A stretch of DNA of 64,000 bases from JBDWFY01 sp965275915 (GTDB lineage Bacteria > Pseudomonadota > Alphaproteobacteria > Rhizobiales > Stappiaceae): contig CBDHYI010000007.1 in assembly GCA_965275915.1 (NCBI GenBank), forward strand, positions 1,798,001 to 1,862,000, given 5' to 3'. The notes beneath the pieces are model-generated. The model was not told the DNA's origin. It saw nothing but the letters and a program-made list of their open reading frames with translations, and ran no database searches. This document shows, in pieces, positions 52,404 to 61,374 of the stretch (the stretch's first letter is position 1; every line of letters starts with the position of its first letter). A program made the position numbers and the translations under genes.

Positions 52404-52890
52404 TTATAGAGTAACATATACAAAGAGTGTGCACTGGACGTGGAGCCTCAAGAGTTTGTGCACATCAAATCCTAGTCGGTTGATGGGTGTTTGTTTTTTG
52501 ATGCCGGCATGGGGGCGATGCCAATTGTAGCGGTACAGCCGAAACGGCCGTTCAGCCTTTCGGTGATCTGAGTTTGGGTAGGCCTTCGCATAGGTCCACT
52601 CGCGCAATACCGGTTCGGTCGGCTCCAGATCGCTCCACCGGTTCAGGCCGTGGCGCACAAGGATGCGGACAACCGCCGCACGTGATAAACCAGACTCAAA
52701 GGCGGCCCGGTCATGGATGCGCCTGTTACGGCGCAGTGTAACAACACGTGCCTCGATAATGGCCGGCGCGTGTGAGGGGCTGGGAAGCGGACGCGAGGAA
52801 CGGTCCTTGAGACCGGCAAGACAAGAGTTGCGGTAGCGCTGGCGCCATTTGTAGACCCTGCGCATGCATCCTCTGGCGATCGGACTTGTC
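52404..52890 (-). pseudogene. IS481-family transposase remnant with in-frame loss of the catalytic core
   Basis: The frame reads YKWRQRYRNSCLAGLKDRSS and FESGLSRAAVVRILVRHGL, NRWSDLEPTEPV, and then jumps directly to LREWTYAKAYPNSDHRKAER and RYNWHRPHAGIKKQTPINRL. In intact IS481 transposases about 130 residues with the DDE triad lie between EPTEPV and LREW; they are precisely missing. The very N-terminus is also truncated. A dead element at the right edge of the sulfonate island. Confidence 0.85.
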
Positions 52891-53075
52891 GGAAGTCAAA
52901 TCTGTAGTGCTGTGGGCAACGGTGATCGCCTGGCGCCCGGCTCCATGCTGACGCCGCTGACGAGCCGGAAACGGTTGCGACGCGCAGCAATCGCCTTCAA
53001 AAAAATTCTGGATACGGTTAAATGGGCCGCAGTCTGATATTGGTCTTGCAAGATATCACGACAGCGCAGGGCATC

Positions 53076-53876
53076 ATGTTTTTTCGTAAGAAATCGGCGA
53101 TCAAGAGACACTGGACGCGTCTTTATCAAAGGTCGCTTGTGGAGCTGAACGAGCTCATCGAGGAAGATTATCCGTGGTCGAGCTGGGAGGCGAATTCCTT
53201 TCCCGAAGGAACTGCCGAATTCGAGTTCGATACCGCCATCAGGATATTGGCAGGAAGCGACAATTGGGATCTCGCGCGCCGTTATCTCGACAGAAGCATC
53301 GAAATTGTCGACCGCATTCTGGAAGAAAACAAACTCACCTCGCCAGGATGCGATTTACGATACCCTGCCAACAGCGCCGTCTGCCGGCGCACCAAGGTCT
53401 ATGCGCAATCGCTTCTGGGCGGTGCGCTTGACCGGGACGCGCTCATCCTCGCGTCCAGGGAATTCGAAGCCTACTACGAGAAACACGACGACCCCAGAGA
53501 CCGTAACGAACAGTCCTCCTACCACTGTATCGACGGCATACACCTGGCGCTGATTGGGAACGACCTCGAACAGGCCGCGAAGCTTCTGAACGATCCGCAC
53601 GCCAAGGATCGGTTCAACAAGCCGCATTTCAGCGCTCTGAAAGGTCTCGTGACACTGGCGTCAGGATCGGCGCCGGGGCAAACGGCGCGGGAGATCGTTG
53701 ACCGTTTCGAGACGTTCTTCAATCGGGCGCGCGATCCGAGAACGAAAATGCGCGGTGATGAGCACATAGTTACCACAATCGGACCGCTTGAACTCGCTGT
53801 TATACGCGACCGATATGTCCACCATGGTGACGAGGATTTGGACTGGAAACGGATTATCGCTCAGTATTCGAGATGA
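53076..53876 (+). CDS. Unrecognised protein, mostly helical
   Basis: A 266-residue soluble protein starting MFFRKKSAIKRHWTRLYQRS. Segments: LVELNELIEEDYPWSSWEAN, EFEFDTAIRILAGSDNWDLA-RRYLDRSIEIVDRILEENKL, LILASREFEAYYEKHDDPRD and HCIDGIHLALIGNDLEQAAK. The repeated helix pairs suggest a TPR-like array. No signal peptide. I do not recognise a family; small acidic helical proteins of this look are often immunity proteins or orphan partners of polymorphic toxins, but no toxin is here. The frame is open from 53022. Paired with the next unknown gene (48-bp gap). Confidence 0.6.
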   Translation: MFFRKKSAIKRHWTRLYQRSLVELNELIEEDYPWSSWEANSFPEGTAEFEFDTAIRILAGSDNWDLARRYLDRSIEIVDRILEENKLTSPGCDLRYPANSAVCRRTKVYAQSLLGGALDRDALILASREFEAYYEKHDDPRDRNEQSSYHCIDGIHLALIGNDLEQAAKLLNDPHAKDRFNKPHFSALKGLVTLASGSAPGQTAREIVDRFETFFNRARDPRTKMRGDEHIVTTIGPLELAVIRDRYVHHGDEDLDWKRIIAQYSR

Positions 53877-53924
53877 ACCGCAAACCAACGAAGATGTGGG
53901 CTCTCAGGCAACTCGGGATAGCGT

Positions 53925-54500
53925 ATGAAAAACAGCACGCTGATTTCTCTGAAAGGCGAGAATCTCGACACGGCGTTCGGCTGGATTGATTGGCGCGGCT
54001 CCGAGCAGGAAGTTGTCGATATCGTTCAACGCCAGCTCGGCGACGATTGGGCTTTGAAGCTGACGACGGATGATGAGCGCGCCGTGCTCACTGTGCAGGG
54101 CGCCGATTACACCATTCCGCTCACGCGAACCGGCAGCGATCGCTATGTGATGCTGTGTTCGCTTGCGGAGATCTTTAAGGAGACACATGTCGTATGGCTG
54201 CATAAAGAACGACTCGATGACGACACCCACGGCGTTCTCGTTCTGCCCAGGGACCAGTCAGATGAGCTGAAAAGTCATCATGCGGCATGGGTCGAGCAGC
54301 ATTTGTCGCCGTTGAGAAAGGGATTTGCCCGCAACGTTGCAGACCGGGTGTTGTTTATGATCGACGGGTGTCTGATCGAACAAGCCCACCCAAAAACGTT
54401 GTTCCCTGACGCCAAGTCAGAGCAGCTTCGAGGCTTTCTTGCCTCGCTCATTGTAGGGGCAAGGGGCGATCAGGCGTTGTCCCACACCTCTTCCGCCTGA
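53925..54500 (+). CDS. Unrecognised soluble protein
   Basis: A 191-residue acidic protein, MKNSTLISLKGENLDTAFGW, IDWRGSEQEVVDIVQRQLGD, then LKLTTDDERAVLTVQGADYT and HKERLDDDTHGVLVLPRDQS. Alternating strand and helix pattern, no membrane span, no known motif. It follows the previous unknown gene by 48 bp on the same strand and overlaps the 3' end of the convergent lysR gene by 31 bp. The pair sits just outside the IS481 remnant and may have arrived with the island. Confidence 0.6.
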   Translation: MKNSTLISLKGENLDTAFGWIDWRGSEQEVVDIVQRQLGDDWALKLTTDDERAVLTVQGADYTIPLTRTGSDRYVMLCSLAEIFKETHVVWLHKERLDDDTHGVLVLPRDQSDELKSHHAAWVEQHLSPLRKGFARNVADRVLFMIDGCLIEQAHPKTLFPDAKSEQLRGFLASLIVGARGDQALSHTSSA

Positions 54501-55354
54501 TCGCTGATGCGAGCGTCCAGGCGATAAAGCCGGATTTCAATCGGAACCTCAAACCCCTCTGCGGCACGTATCAACAGTCCGTCTTTCAACTCGCGCTGAA
54601 CCGACTCAGGCGTTAGCCATCCGACACCATGTCCTTCGCGCACGATCGAACGCAGGATTACGGTACTGCCCACCTCAAAAATGTCGTCAAGTTCCAGGTT
54701 CCATTTGATCTGGGCCGCACGCAATACTTGGCCCAAAAACGAAGTTTCGGTTCGGTAGACATGCGGCACCGGCTCGGTCTGGCCCTGTGCAAACGTTATG
54801 GCGGGTGTGCCGTCGGAATTTCTGGCGCTAACCGGATAAAGCGCCGATTTGCCAATCGTTTTCCAAACCAATCCCGACAGATCCAAACCGGGATGCGGAC
54901 CCGATGTGGCGTAGCTCAGAAAGAAGTCCACTTCACGGTTGTGCAATTGCTCAATGTGCTCAACGAAATAACCAACACGGCTGAGCTGAAAGCGAAGGTT
55001 AGGCAGTTGCCGGCGGATCGGGGTGATCCATCGCGGAAAGAACGTCTGCGACAAAGTAGTGGCCGAGGCGAAGGAGACCACCTCGGGTACTTGCGAGGCC
55101 AGGGCAACAACATCATCGCGTGCCGCTTGAAACGCATGGATCAGCTTCTGGGCGCGCGCCAGGAAAAGCTGCCCTGCCTCGGTCAGAGCAACCGGGTGAG
55201 AGTGCCGATCGACCAATGGTACGCCAACCCAGTCTTCAAGCATCCGGATGCGTTTTGAGAATGCCGGCTGTGTTACGTGCCGTCGCCGCGCCGCCTTGGA
55301 AAAACTGCCAGCGCCTGCCAGCGCGACAAAGTCTTGCAGCAATTTAAGATCCAT
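54470..55354 (-). CDS. LysR-family regulator, probably of the prpD-dpp operon
   Basis: A 294-residue LysR protein: MDLKLLQDFVALAGAGSFSK-AARRRHVTQPAFSKRIRMLE, DWVGVPLVDRHSHPVALTEA, and an effector domain including VVSFASATTLSQTFFPRWIT and IVREGHGVGWLTPESVQREL. ATG 55354 follows GAGGAGGCGCC; the longer frame to 55480 starts at a TTG and is not family sequence. Divergent from the MmgE/PrpD gene with about 135 bp between, so it most likely regulates that operon. Confidence 0.9.
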   Translation of the reverse strand: MDLKLLQDFVALAGAGSFSKAARRRHVTQPAFSKRIRMLEDWVGVPLVDRHSHPVALTEAGQLFLARAQKLIHAFQAARDDVVALASQVPEVVSFASATTLSQTFFPRWITPIRRQLPNLRFQLSRVGYFVEHIEQLHNREVDFFLSYATSGPHPGLDLSGLVWKTIGKSALYPVSARNSDGTPAITFAQGQTEPVPHVYRTETSFLGQVLRAAQIKWNLELDDIFEVGSTVILRSIVREGHGVGWLTPESVQRELKDGLLIRAAEGFEVPIEIRLYRLDARISDQAEEVWDNA

Positions 55355-55490
55355 GGCGCCTCCTCTTCTAATCCTAGGGCACGTCCCAGTGATAAACAAT
55401 CGGCATAGAAGTATTCCAAGCGCGTTACTGGCCCTGCAGATCTGCGTGAGGTTTTCTTCTGTAGGTGGACAATTATGCAAAGAGGTGGAT

Positions 55491-56918
55491 GTGAGAGAGA
55501 TTGCGGGTGTAAGCCGGGAAGCAGACCAACAGCTGGAAACGCTGTGCAGCTATATTCATGCTGCAGCCTCCCAACCTCTGCCGGATGAAGTGGCAGAGAA
55601 AGCCAAACATCATGTGATCGACACGTTTGCCGCGATCCTTTCAGGCGTCGCCCTCCCCGTCGGTAAAATGTCGCTTGGATACTTTGACACCCAAGGTGGT
55701 TCGGCAGAGGCCAGCGTGGCTGGGCGCTCCGTTCTGACCAATGTCTCGACGGCTGCCATGATCAATGCGATGTTGGCTCATGCGGACGAAACGGACGACA
55801 GCCATCCCGCCTGTATTGGCCATCCCGGCTGTGCTGTGGTGCCTGCTGCTCTGGCTGCGGCCGAAGCGACCGGCGCCTCGGGGGCGGCCTTTCTTCGAGC
55901 GGTTGTGTTGGGCTACGATATTTATGCGCGCACTAATCTAGCTCTGGGAGCCCGCGCGATCTACGACGCGGGACGAGGGCCTTATTCCATCGGCGGGGCC
56001 TGGGGAGCCGCGGCAGCTGCGGGATGTCTGATGGGCATTCCGCGAGAGCGGATGCCCTATTTGATTTCAAACGTCGCGCAACAGACCTCGGGCATCGCCA
56101 CATGGATGCGCGACAACGATCACATCGAAAAAGCCTTTCATTTCGGTGGCATGCCTGCACGGAACGGGACCAGCGCCGCCTCGATGGTAGCCTATGGCTT
56201 TACCGGCGTCCCCGGGGTGCTATCAGGGCGCGGCAATTTCCTGGACGCCTTCTCCCCGCAGCCCAGCCCAGACAGCCTGGTGGACGGGTTAGGCTCTCGA
56301 TTTGAGATCATGGAGACAAACATCAAGAAATGGTGCGTTGGCTCTCCTATCCAATCCGCACTGGATTCGCTCCAGGCGTTGATGCTGAAGCGCAAACTGA
56401 CTCCCGAGACCGTGACCGCCGTTGACGTCCATCTGCCGCCAGACATGATTCACGTCGTACGCGATCGTGGTATGGGGGATATCAGCGCGCCGTTTTGTGT
56501 GGCCCTGATGATCGTCGACGGCGATTTCACATTCCACGCCAGCCATGATCCGGCGCGTACCGCCGACCCGCACGTACTGGCGATGAAAGAGCGCGTTTTC
56601 CTGCATCCCTGTGAAGAGTTGCGCCATGCCGTGCCGATCAGGCAGGCCATCGTCGAGGTCAAGATGAACGACGGGGATCGGTTGCGTCACCACACCCAAG
56701 TGGTGCGCGGCGTCTTTGAAAATCCGATGTCACGCCAGGAAGTGATCCGGAAAGCCAACGACTTGACCACACCCATGATTGGGGCTGAGGCAACGACCGC
56801 GTTGACCAAGGCCGTTTTTGACATCGACGCGCTCGCCGACATGCGCGTGCTGCGGCCGTTCTTCCAACAGGCACGAACCCCAAAAGACCAAACACAAGTC
56901 ATGGAGACCCAACAGTGA
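55491..56918 (+). CDS. MmgE/PrpD-family protein
   Basis: A 475-residue member of the family of 2-methylcitrate dehydratase, cis-aconitate decarboxylase and related acid lyases. Motifs: KHHVIDTFAAILSGVALPVG, NAMLAHADETDDSHPACIGH-PGCAVVPAALAAAEATGASG, AFLRAVVLGYDIYARTNLAL and KKWCVGSPIQSALDSL. The HADETDD...GHPG block holds the conserved active-site residues. Exact substrate unclear: no prpB or prpC nearby. The start is uncertain: GTG 55491 has AGAGG upstream, GTG 55485 is possible, and the frame is open to 55248. Its stop overlaps the GTG of the binding-protein gene, so it is the first gene of the dpp-like operon. Confidence 0.85.
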   Translation: MREIAGVSREADQQLETLCSYIHAAASQPLPDEVAEKAKHHVIDTFAAILSGVALPVGKMSLGYFDTQGGSAEASVAGRSVLTNVSTAAMINAMLAHADETDDSHPACIGHPGCAVVPAALAAAEATGASGAAFLRAVVLGYDIYARTNLALGARAIYDAGRGPYSIGGAWGAAAAAGCLMGIPRERMPYLISNVAQQTSGIATWMRDNDHIEKAFHFGGMPARNGTSAASMVAYGFTGVPGVLSGRGNFLDAFSPQPSPDSLVDGLGSRFEIMETNIKKWCVGSPIQSALDSLQALMLKRKLTPETVTAVDVHLPPDMIHVVRDRGMGDISAPFCVALMIVDGDFTFHASHDPARTADPHVLAMKERVFLHPCEELRHAVPIRQAIVEVKMNDGDRLRHHTQVVRGVFENPMSRQEVIRKANDLTTPMIGAEATTALTKAVFDIDALADMRVLRPFFQQARTPKDQTQVMETQQ

Positions 56919-58477
56919 GACACTTTCTTGTCACCTCTGCACTGGTCCTGGCGGCCTTTGCCTCTTCCGCGCAGTCGGCGGATCTCAAAATCGGCTACGC
57001 CCAGGCGCCAACATCTATCGATCCGCATTTTCACAACTCGGGCACCAACAGCGCCTTCGCGCGCCACGTGTTTGATCCGCTGATTATCAACGAAAACGGA
57101 CTGAAGCCAGGTCTGGCTGTGTCCTGGACACCGCTGTCGGACACGGAGTGGGAAATCAAGCTGCGCGAAGGTGTTACCTTCCACGACGGTTCGCCCTTTA
57201 CAGCGGCCGATGTGCTATTCACCATTGAGCGTTTGCCCAACGTGCCCGACAGCCCGTCCTCCTTTGCTGCATCTGTAAGCGCGATTGAATCGGTCGAGGT
57301 GGTTGATGACCACACCTTGCGCATCGCGACCGCTAAGCCGGCACCAACCTTGCCGCACAGCTTGTCCGAATTTGTTATCGTCAGCGACGAAGTCGGCACC
57401 GGCGCTCAGACGGCAGACTACACACGCGGCGATGCGATGGTCGGCACAGGGCCTTTCAAATTCGTCTCAAGCCGCGCGTCCGAGCTCTACGAGCTAACGC
57501 GCTACGACGATTACTGGGGTGGAGCGCCGGACTGGGACAATGTGGAGGTGCGCATCATCGAAAGCGCCCCTGCGCGGGTTGCCGCCTTGTTATCAGGTGA
57601 CGTCGATCTAATCGAACGGGTGCCCGCCAACGATGTGCCACGCCTAACAGAAGACCCGGACACTTCCGTGTTTGCTGGCCCCACCAACCGTGTCGTTTTT
57701 GTTGCACTGGATGTAGAGCGAGACGCAGTGAAAGAAGCCTATGCCCGCGACACGTCGGGCGCGACGCTACCCCAAAACCCGATGCGAGATGTACGAGTGC
57801 GTAAGGCATTGTCGATGGCAATTCCACGCGAGGCGCTGATCGATCGAGCACTGGGAGGCGATGGTATCCTAACGTCAAATATCGTGCCGCCGGGCTTCTT
57901 TGGTTACGATGACAGTATCCCGGTAACTCCGTACGACCCTGAAGCGGCCAAGGCGTTGCTGGCCGAGGCCGGTTATCCTGACGGATTCCAGATTACCTTT
58001 CATGCCTCGACGGACCGTATTGCCTATGCACCGGAAGTGGTACAGGTGCTCGCTCAGGTCTGGTCGCGGATCGGTGTGATGACCGAACTCGAAACAATGC
58101 CGCATTCGGTCTACATTCCGAAAACCAACGACTTCGACTATGCCTACATGCTGCACAGTTGGGGTACAGCAAGTGATGCGGGCTACACACTGAACGGCAT
58201 CGCGGTGACCCGGGACAAGCCCAACGGCAAAGGCCCCTCGAACCGGGGCCGATACTCGAACGCCAAAGTCGATGAATTGGTTGAGGCCGCACAAAGCGAG
58301 CTGGATGCAGTGAAGCGTGAGGATCTACTGAAGACCGCGATGAACATTGTGATCGACGACCACGGAATCCTTCCGCTTTATGCGCAGAAATCAAGCTGGG
58401 CCGCGCGAACGGGCATTTCGTATGACCCAATTGTTTCGCAATTCACGCTGGCACACCGAGCTACGCCCGAAAGCTGA
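56915..58477 (+). CDS. ABC transporter substrate-binding protein, family 5 (DppA/OppA type)
   Basis: A 520-residue periplasmic protein with signal peptide (FLVTSALVLAAFASSAQSA) and the SBP5 fold: SIDPHFHNSGTNSAFARHVF, PGLAVSWTPLSDTEWEIKLR, EGVTFHDGSPFTAADVLFTI and VGTGPFKFVSSRASELYELT. Family members bind peptides, nickel chelates, opines or glutathione; here the partner MmgE/PrpD enzyme suggests a small acid-containing ligand, which is inference. GTG start overlapping the prpD stop by 4 bp. Followed by a strong hairpin. Confidence 0.93.
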   Translation: MRHFLVTSALVLAAFASSAQSADLKIGYAQAPTSIDPHFHNSGTNSAFARHVFDPLIINENGLKPGLAVSWTPLSDTEWEIKLREGVTFHDGSPFTAADVLFTIERLPNVPDSPSSFAASVSAIESVEVVDDHTLRIATAKPAPTLPHSLSEFVIVSDEVGTGAQTADYTRGDAMVGTGPFKFVSSRASELYELTRYDDYWGGAPDWDNVEVRIIESAPARVAALLSGDVDLIERVPANDVPRLTEDPDTSVFAGPTNRVVFVALDVERDAVKEAYARDTSGATLPQNPMRDVRVRKALSMAIPREALIDRALGGDGILTSNIVPPGFFGYDDSIPVTPYDPEAAKALLAEAGYPDGFQITFHASTDRIAYAPEVVQVLAQVWSRIGVMTELETMPHSVYIPKTNDFDYAYMLHSWGTASDAGYTLNGIAVTRDKPNGKGPSNRGRYSNAKVDELVEAAQSELDAVKREDLLKTAMNIVIDDHGILPLYAQKSSWAARTGISYDPIVSQFTLAHRATPES

Positions 58478-58494
58478 TCACCCACGGACACAAC

Positions 58495-58520
58495 GGCACT
58501 GCACTTTCGAGTGCAGTGCC
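58495..58520 (+). terminator. 11-bp perfect hairpin with TTCG tetraloop after the binding-protein gene
   Basis: GGCACTGCACT-TTCG-AGTGCAGTGCC, exact complement arms with an exceptionally stable UUCG tetraloop, 17 bp past the stop. No T-run, so it likely blocks 3'-exonuclease decay and favours binding-protein expression over the permeases. Confidence 0.7.
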
Positions 58521-58541
58521 AACTCACGGTAAATCGAGGAA

Positions 58542-59513
58542 ATGATTGAATTTTTCCTGCGGCGGCTGCTTCAGGCTCTTGGTGTGGTCCTGATCCTGTC
58601 ACTGGTCAGCTTTCTAGGCGTGTACAAGATCGGCGATCCAGTGCAGCTTTTGGCGCATGAAAGTGCCACCGAGCTGGAACTTGAAGCAGCACGCGCTCGC
58701 CTGGGTCTCGACCAACCTGTTTATGAGCAATACCTAAGCTATCTACGCCGCGTTGTTACAGGGGATTTTGGCACCTCATTCGTCTCCAGCCGCCCGGTAA
58801 TCGAAGTCATTGCCGAACGCCTGCCCGCAACCATCGAACTAACAATCGTTGCCTTTCTCTTTTCCGCCGGCCTGGGCATTCCGCTTGGCGTTCTGGCCAG
58901 CCTGAGGCCCGAGGGCTTGCTGGCGCGGACGATAATGGCGGGGTCAATCCTGGGTTTCAGCCTGCCTGCGTTCTGGTTCGGCATGATGATGATCATGTTC
59001 TTCTCGGTAAAGCTGGGTTGGCTGCCGTCAATCGGTCGCGGGGAAACGATAGCTTGGCTTGGCACCGACTGGGCAATTTTTACGCGCGATGGGCTGTCGC
59101 ATCTGGTGATGCCCTCGTTGATGATGTCACTGACAACGCTTGCGCTGACGGTTCGTCTCGTAGCCTCAGGCATGCGCGAGGCGCTGACTTCGGATTACGT
59201 GAAATACGCGCGTCTCAAAGGGTTGACTGAACGGCGAGTAGTGCTGGTGCATGCGCTGAAGAACGTGATGATCCCGGTCATCACCGTTTTGGGGCTGGAA
59301 ATCGGAAGTTTGTTGGCTGGGTCAATAGTGACCGAGACTGTCTTTGCTTATCCAGGCATAGGGAAGCTGCTGATCGATTCTATCAATCGTTTGGACCGAC
59401 CTGTGATCGTCGCATACTTGATCCTGATTGTGCTTTTCTTTGTCCTGATCAACGTGATCATTGATTTAGTCTATATGGTTCTTGATCCTCGTATCCGAGG
59501 CACGTTGCGATGA
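58542..59513 (+). CDS. ABC transporter permease (DppB type)
   Basis: A 323-residue inner-membrane subunit with the N-terminal FLRRLLQALGVVLILSLVSF span, GLDQPVYEQYLSYLRRVVTG-DFGTSF and the EAA loop ALTSDYVKYARLKGLTERRV, VHALKNVMIPVITVLGLEIG. C-terminus overlaps the next gene by 4 bp. Forms the channel with the DppC-type subunit. GGAGG-like AGGAA precedes ATG 58542. Confidence 0.95.
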   Translation: MIEFFLRRLLQALGVVLILSLVSFLGVYKIGDPVQLLAHESATELELEAARARLGLDQPVYEQYLSYLRRVVTGDFGTSFVSSRPVIEVIAERLPATIELTIVAFLFSAGLGIPLGVLASLRPEGLLARTIMAGSILGFSLPAFWFGMMMIMFFSVKLGWLPSIGRGETIAWLGTDWAIFTRDGLSHLVMPSLMMSLTTLALTVRLVASGMREALTSDYVKYARLKGLTERRVVLVHALKNVMIPVITVLGLEIGSLLAGSIVTETVFAYPGIGKLLIDSINRLDRPVIVAYLILIVLFFVLINVIIDLVYMVLDPRIRGTLR

Positions 59514-60391
59514 GCGTCCCACACTTTGAACAAAAGCCGATCTGGCGCGAATTCGCCGCAAGCCGTCTGGCGATGGCCGGTCTGGTTTCGACCCTGCTGT
59601 TAATTCTCGCGGCCGTTCTAGCGCCCGTGATCGCGCCTCAAAATCCCTATGACTTGGTGCAGATCGATTTTTTGGACGGTGAACTGCCGCCCCTGTCGAC
59701 CGGCAGTCTGGGTCAGACCTATTGGCTGGGCACTGACGCGCAGGGACGCGATATGCTGAGTGCAATTCTTTTTGGCCTAAGGGCCAGTTTTCTGGTGGCT
59801 TTCAGTGCGGGCGCCCTTGCGCTGGTGGTTGGCACAACGTTGGGTCTGATCGCGGCTCTGGTCGGGGGTCGGACAGACCTGGTGATCATGCGACTGGTCG
59901 AGATACAGATGAGTTTTCCCGCTATCCTTTTGGCACTGATGCTGCTTGCTGTCTTTGGGCGCGGGATCGACAAAACAATCCTCGCATTGGCGCTTGTCCA
60001 ATGGGCTTTTTACGCCCGCGCCGTGCGCGGAGCTGCGATTGTGGAACGGGCCAAGGACTACGTGAAGTGCTGCCGGCTCCTGCAGCTGTCTACTTCGCGC
60101 GTGCTGTTCCGCCACCTGTTGCCAAACGTGTTACCACCCCTTCTGGTGATCGCCAGTGTGCAACTGGCCTCAGCCGTCACGCTAGAGGCCACGTTGTCAT
60201 TCCTCGGCCTTGGCCTGCCGCTGACCGAGCCTTCGCTGGGCCTGCTGATCGCAAATGGCTTTGACTACATTCTATCGGGACAGAACTGGATTAGTCTCTA
60301 CCCGGGTCTCGCCCTGTTGCTTGTGATCATGTCGATAAATCTGTTGGCCGACCGCTTGCGCGAGCTCAGTAATCCGAAGTTGAAAAAATGA
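59510..60391 (+). CDS. ABC transporter permease (DppC type)
   Basis: A 293-residue inner-membrane subunit: first span MAGLVSTLLLILAAVLAPVI, WLGTDAQGRDMLSAILFGLR (the conserved GTDxxGRDxxSR-like block), GLIAALVGGRTDLVIMRLVE, and the EAA-loop region AKDYVKCCRLLQLSTSRVLF, RHLLPNVLPPLLVIASVQLA. Overlaps the flanking genes by 4 bp on each side, so the operon is translationally coupled. Confidence 0.95.
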   Translation: MSVPHFEQKPIWREFAASRLAMAGLVSTLLLILAAVLAPVIAPQNPYDLVQIDFLDGELPPLSTGSLGQTYWLGTDAQGRDMLSAILFGLRASFLVAFSAGALALVVGTTLGLIAALVGGRTDLVIMRLVEIQMSFPAILLALMLLAVFGRGIDKTILALALVQWAFYARAVRGAAIVERAKDYVKCCRLLQLSTSRVLFRHLLPNVLPPLLVIASVQLASAVTLEATLSFLGLGLPLTEPSLGLLIANGFDYILSGQNWISLYPGLALLLVIMSINLLADRLRELSNPKLKK

Positions 60392-61374
60392 CAGAAAAGC
60401 AGAAAGTTGATCCAGTCCTTGAGTTGCGCGATGTGTCAATCACATTTGGAGAAGCACAAAAACTACACGCGGTGGAAGGTTTGTCTTTCACGGTACATGG
60501 GGGCGAAGTCCTAGGCCTCGTGGGCGAATCCGGTTCGGGCAAGAGCCTGACAGGGTTTTCCATCATGGGAGCACTGGATCCCCCCGGGCGAGTGTCTTCG
60601 GGCGAGATCCGGTTTCAAGGGTACGATCTTGGTCAGCTCGGGGCAGAGGATCGGCGCAGGCTGCGCGGCAATCGCATGGCGATGATCATGCAGGACCCGA
60701 TGCAGACCTTGAACCCGACACTTAAGATCGGCACACAGATCTTCGAGGCGATCCGGGCGCATCGCGCGGTTACCCGCAAAAAGGCGCGAGACGAAGCGAT
60801 TGCCGCGCTGCAAAAGGTTGGCATCGGCGACGCTGCGCAAAGACTCGAGATGTATCCGCATGAGTTTTCAGGAGGGATGCGGCAGCGTGTGGCCATTGCC
60901 ATAGCACTTTTGCACGACCCAGACCTGATCATCGCTGACGAACCCACAACAGCCTTGGACGTCACGGTGCAGGCCCAGATCCTGCTAGAGGTGCGCGAAC
61001 TTGTTCATCAGACTGGTGCCGCACTCATCTGGATCAGCCACGATTTGTCCGTCGTGGCGGGCTTAGCGGACCGAGTTGTTGTGATGTATGCTGGCCGCAT
61101 TGTTGAAATAGGATCGACCGAGGCTGTGCTTCGCACGCCACGTCATCCTTACACCCAGGGTTTGCTGAGAAGCGACCCGGAAACCCAAACCTTGGCAAAC
61201 GGGCGGTTGTGGCACATTCCTGGTTCAGCGCCGACGCTGGCTGAACGCGGCAAAGGTTGTGCTTTTCGTCCCAGGTGTGGCTTTGCAGATCAAGCTTGCT
61301 ATCAGGCACCGGATCCGCAAGGTACAGATCACCAGGTCTCCTGCTGGTACCCGCGGGATGCGGAAACGCCATGA
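60388..61374 (+). CDS. ABC transporter ATPase (DppD type)
   Basis: A 328-residue nucleotide-binding subunit: Walker A GLVGESGSGKSLTGFSIMGA, Q-loop MIMQDPMQTLNPTLKIGTQI, signature EFSGGMRQRVAIAIALLHDP, Walker B DLIIADEPTTALDVTVQAQI, H-loop WISHDLSVVAGLADRVVVMY, and the C-terminal oligopeptide-type Cys region GCAFRPRCGFADQACYQAPD, which in relatives may hold an Fe-S cluster. Overlaps dppC- and dppF-type genes by 4 bp. Confidence 0.95.
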   Translation: MTEKQKVDPVLELRDVSITFGEAQKLHAVEGLSFTVHGGEVLGLVGESGSGKSLTGFSIMGALDPPGRVSSGEIRFQGYDLGQLGAEDRRRLRGNRMAMIMQDPMQTLNPTLKIGTQIFEAIRAHRAVTRKKARDEAIAALQKVGIGDAAQRLEMYPHEFSGGMRQRVAIAIALLHDPDLIIADEPTTALDVTVQAQILLEVRELVHQTGAALIWISHDLSVVAGLADRVVVMYAGRIVEIGSTEAVLRTPRHPYTQGLLRSDPETQTLANGRLWHIPGSAPTLAERGKGCAFRPRCGFADQACYQAPDPQGTDHQVSCWYPRDAETP

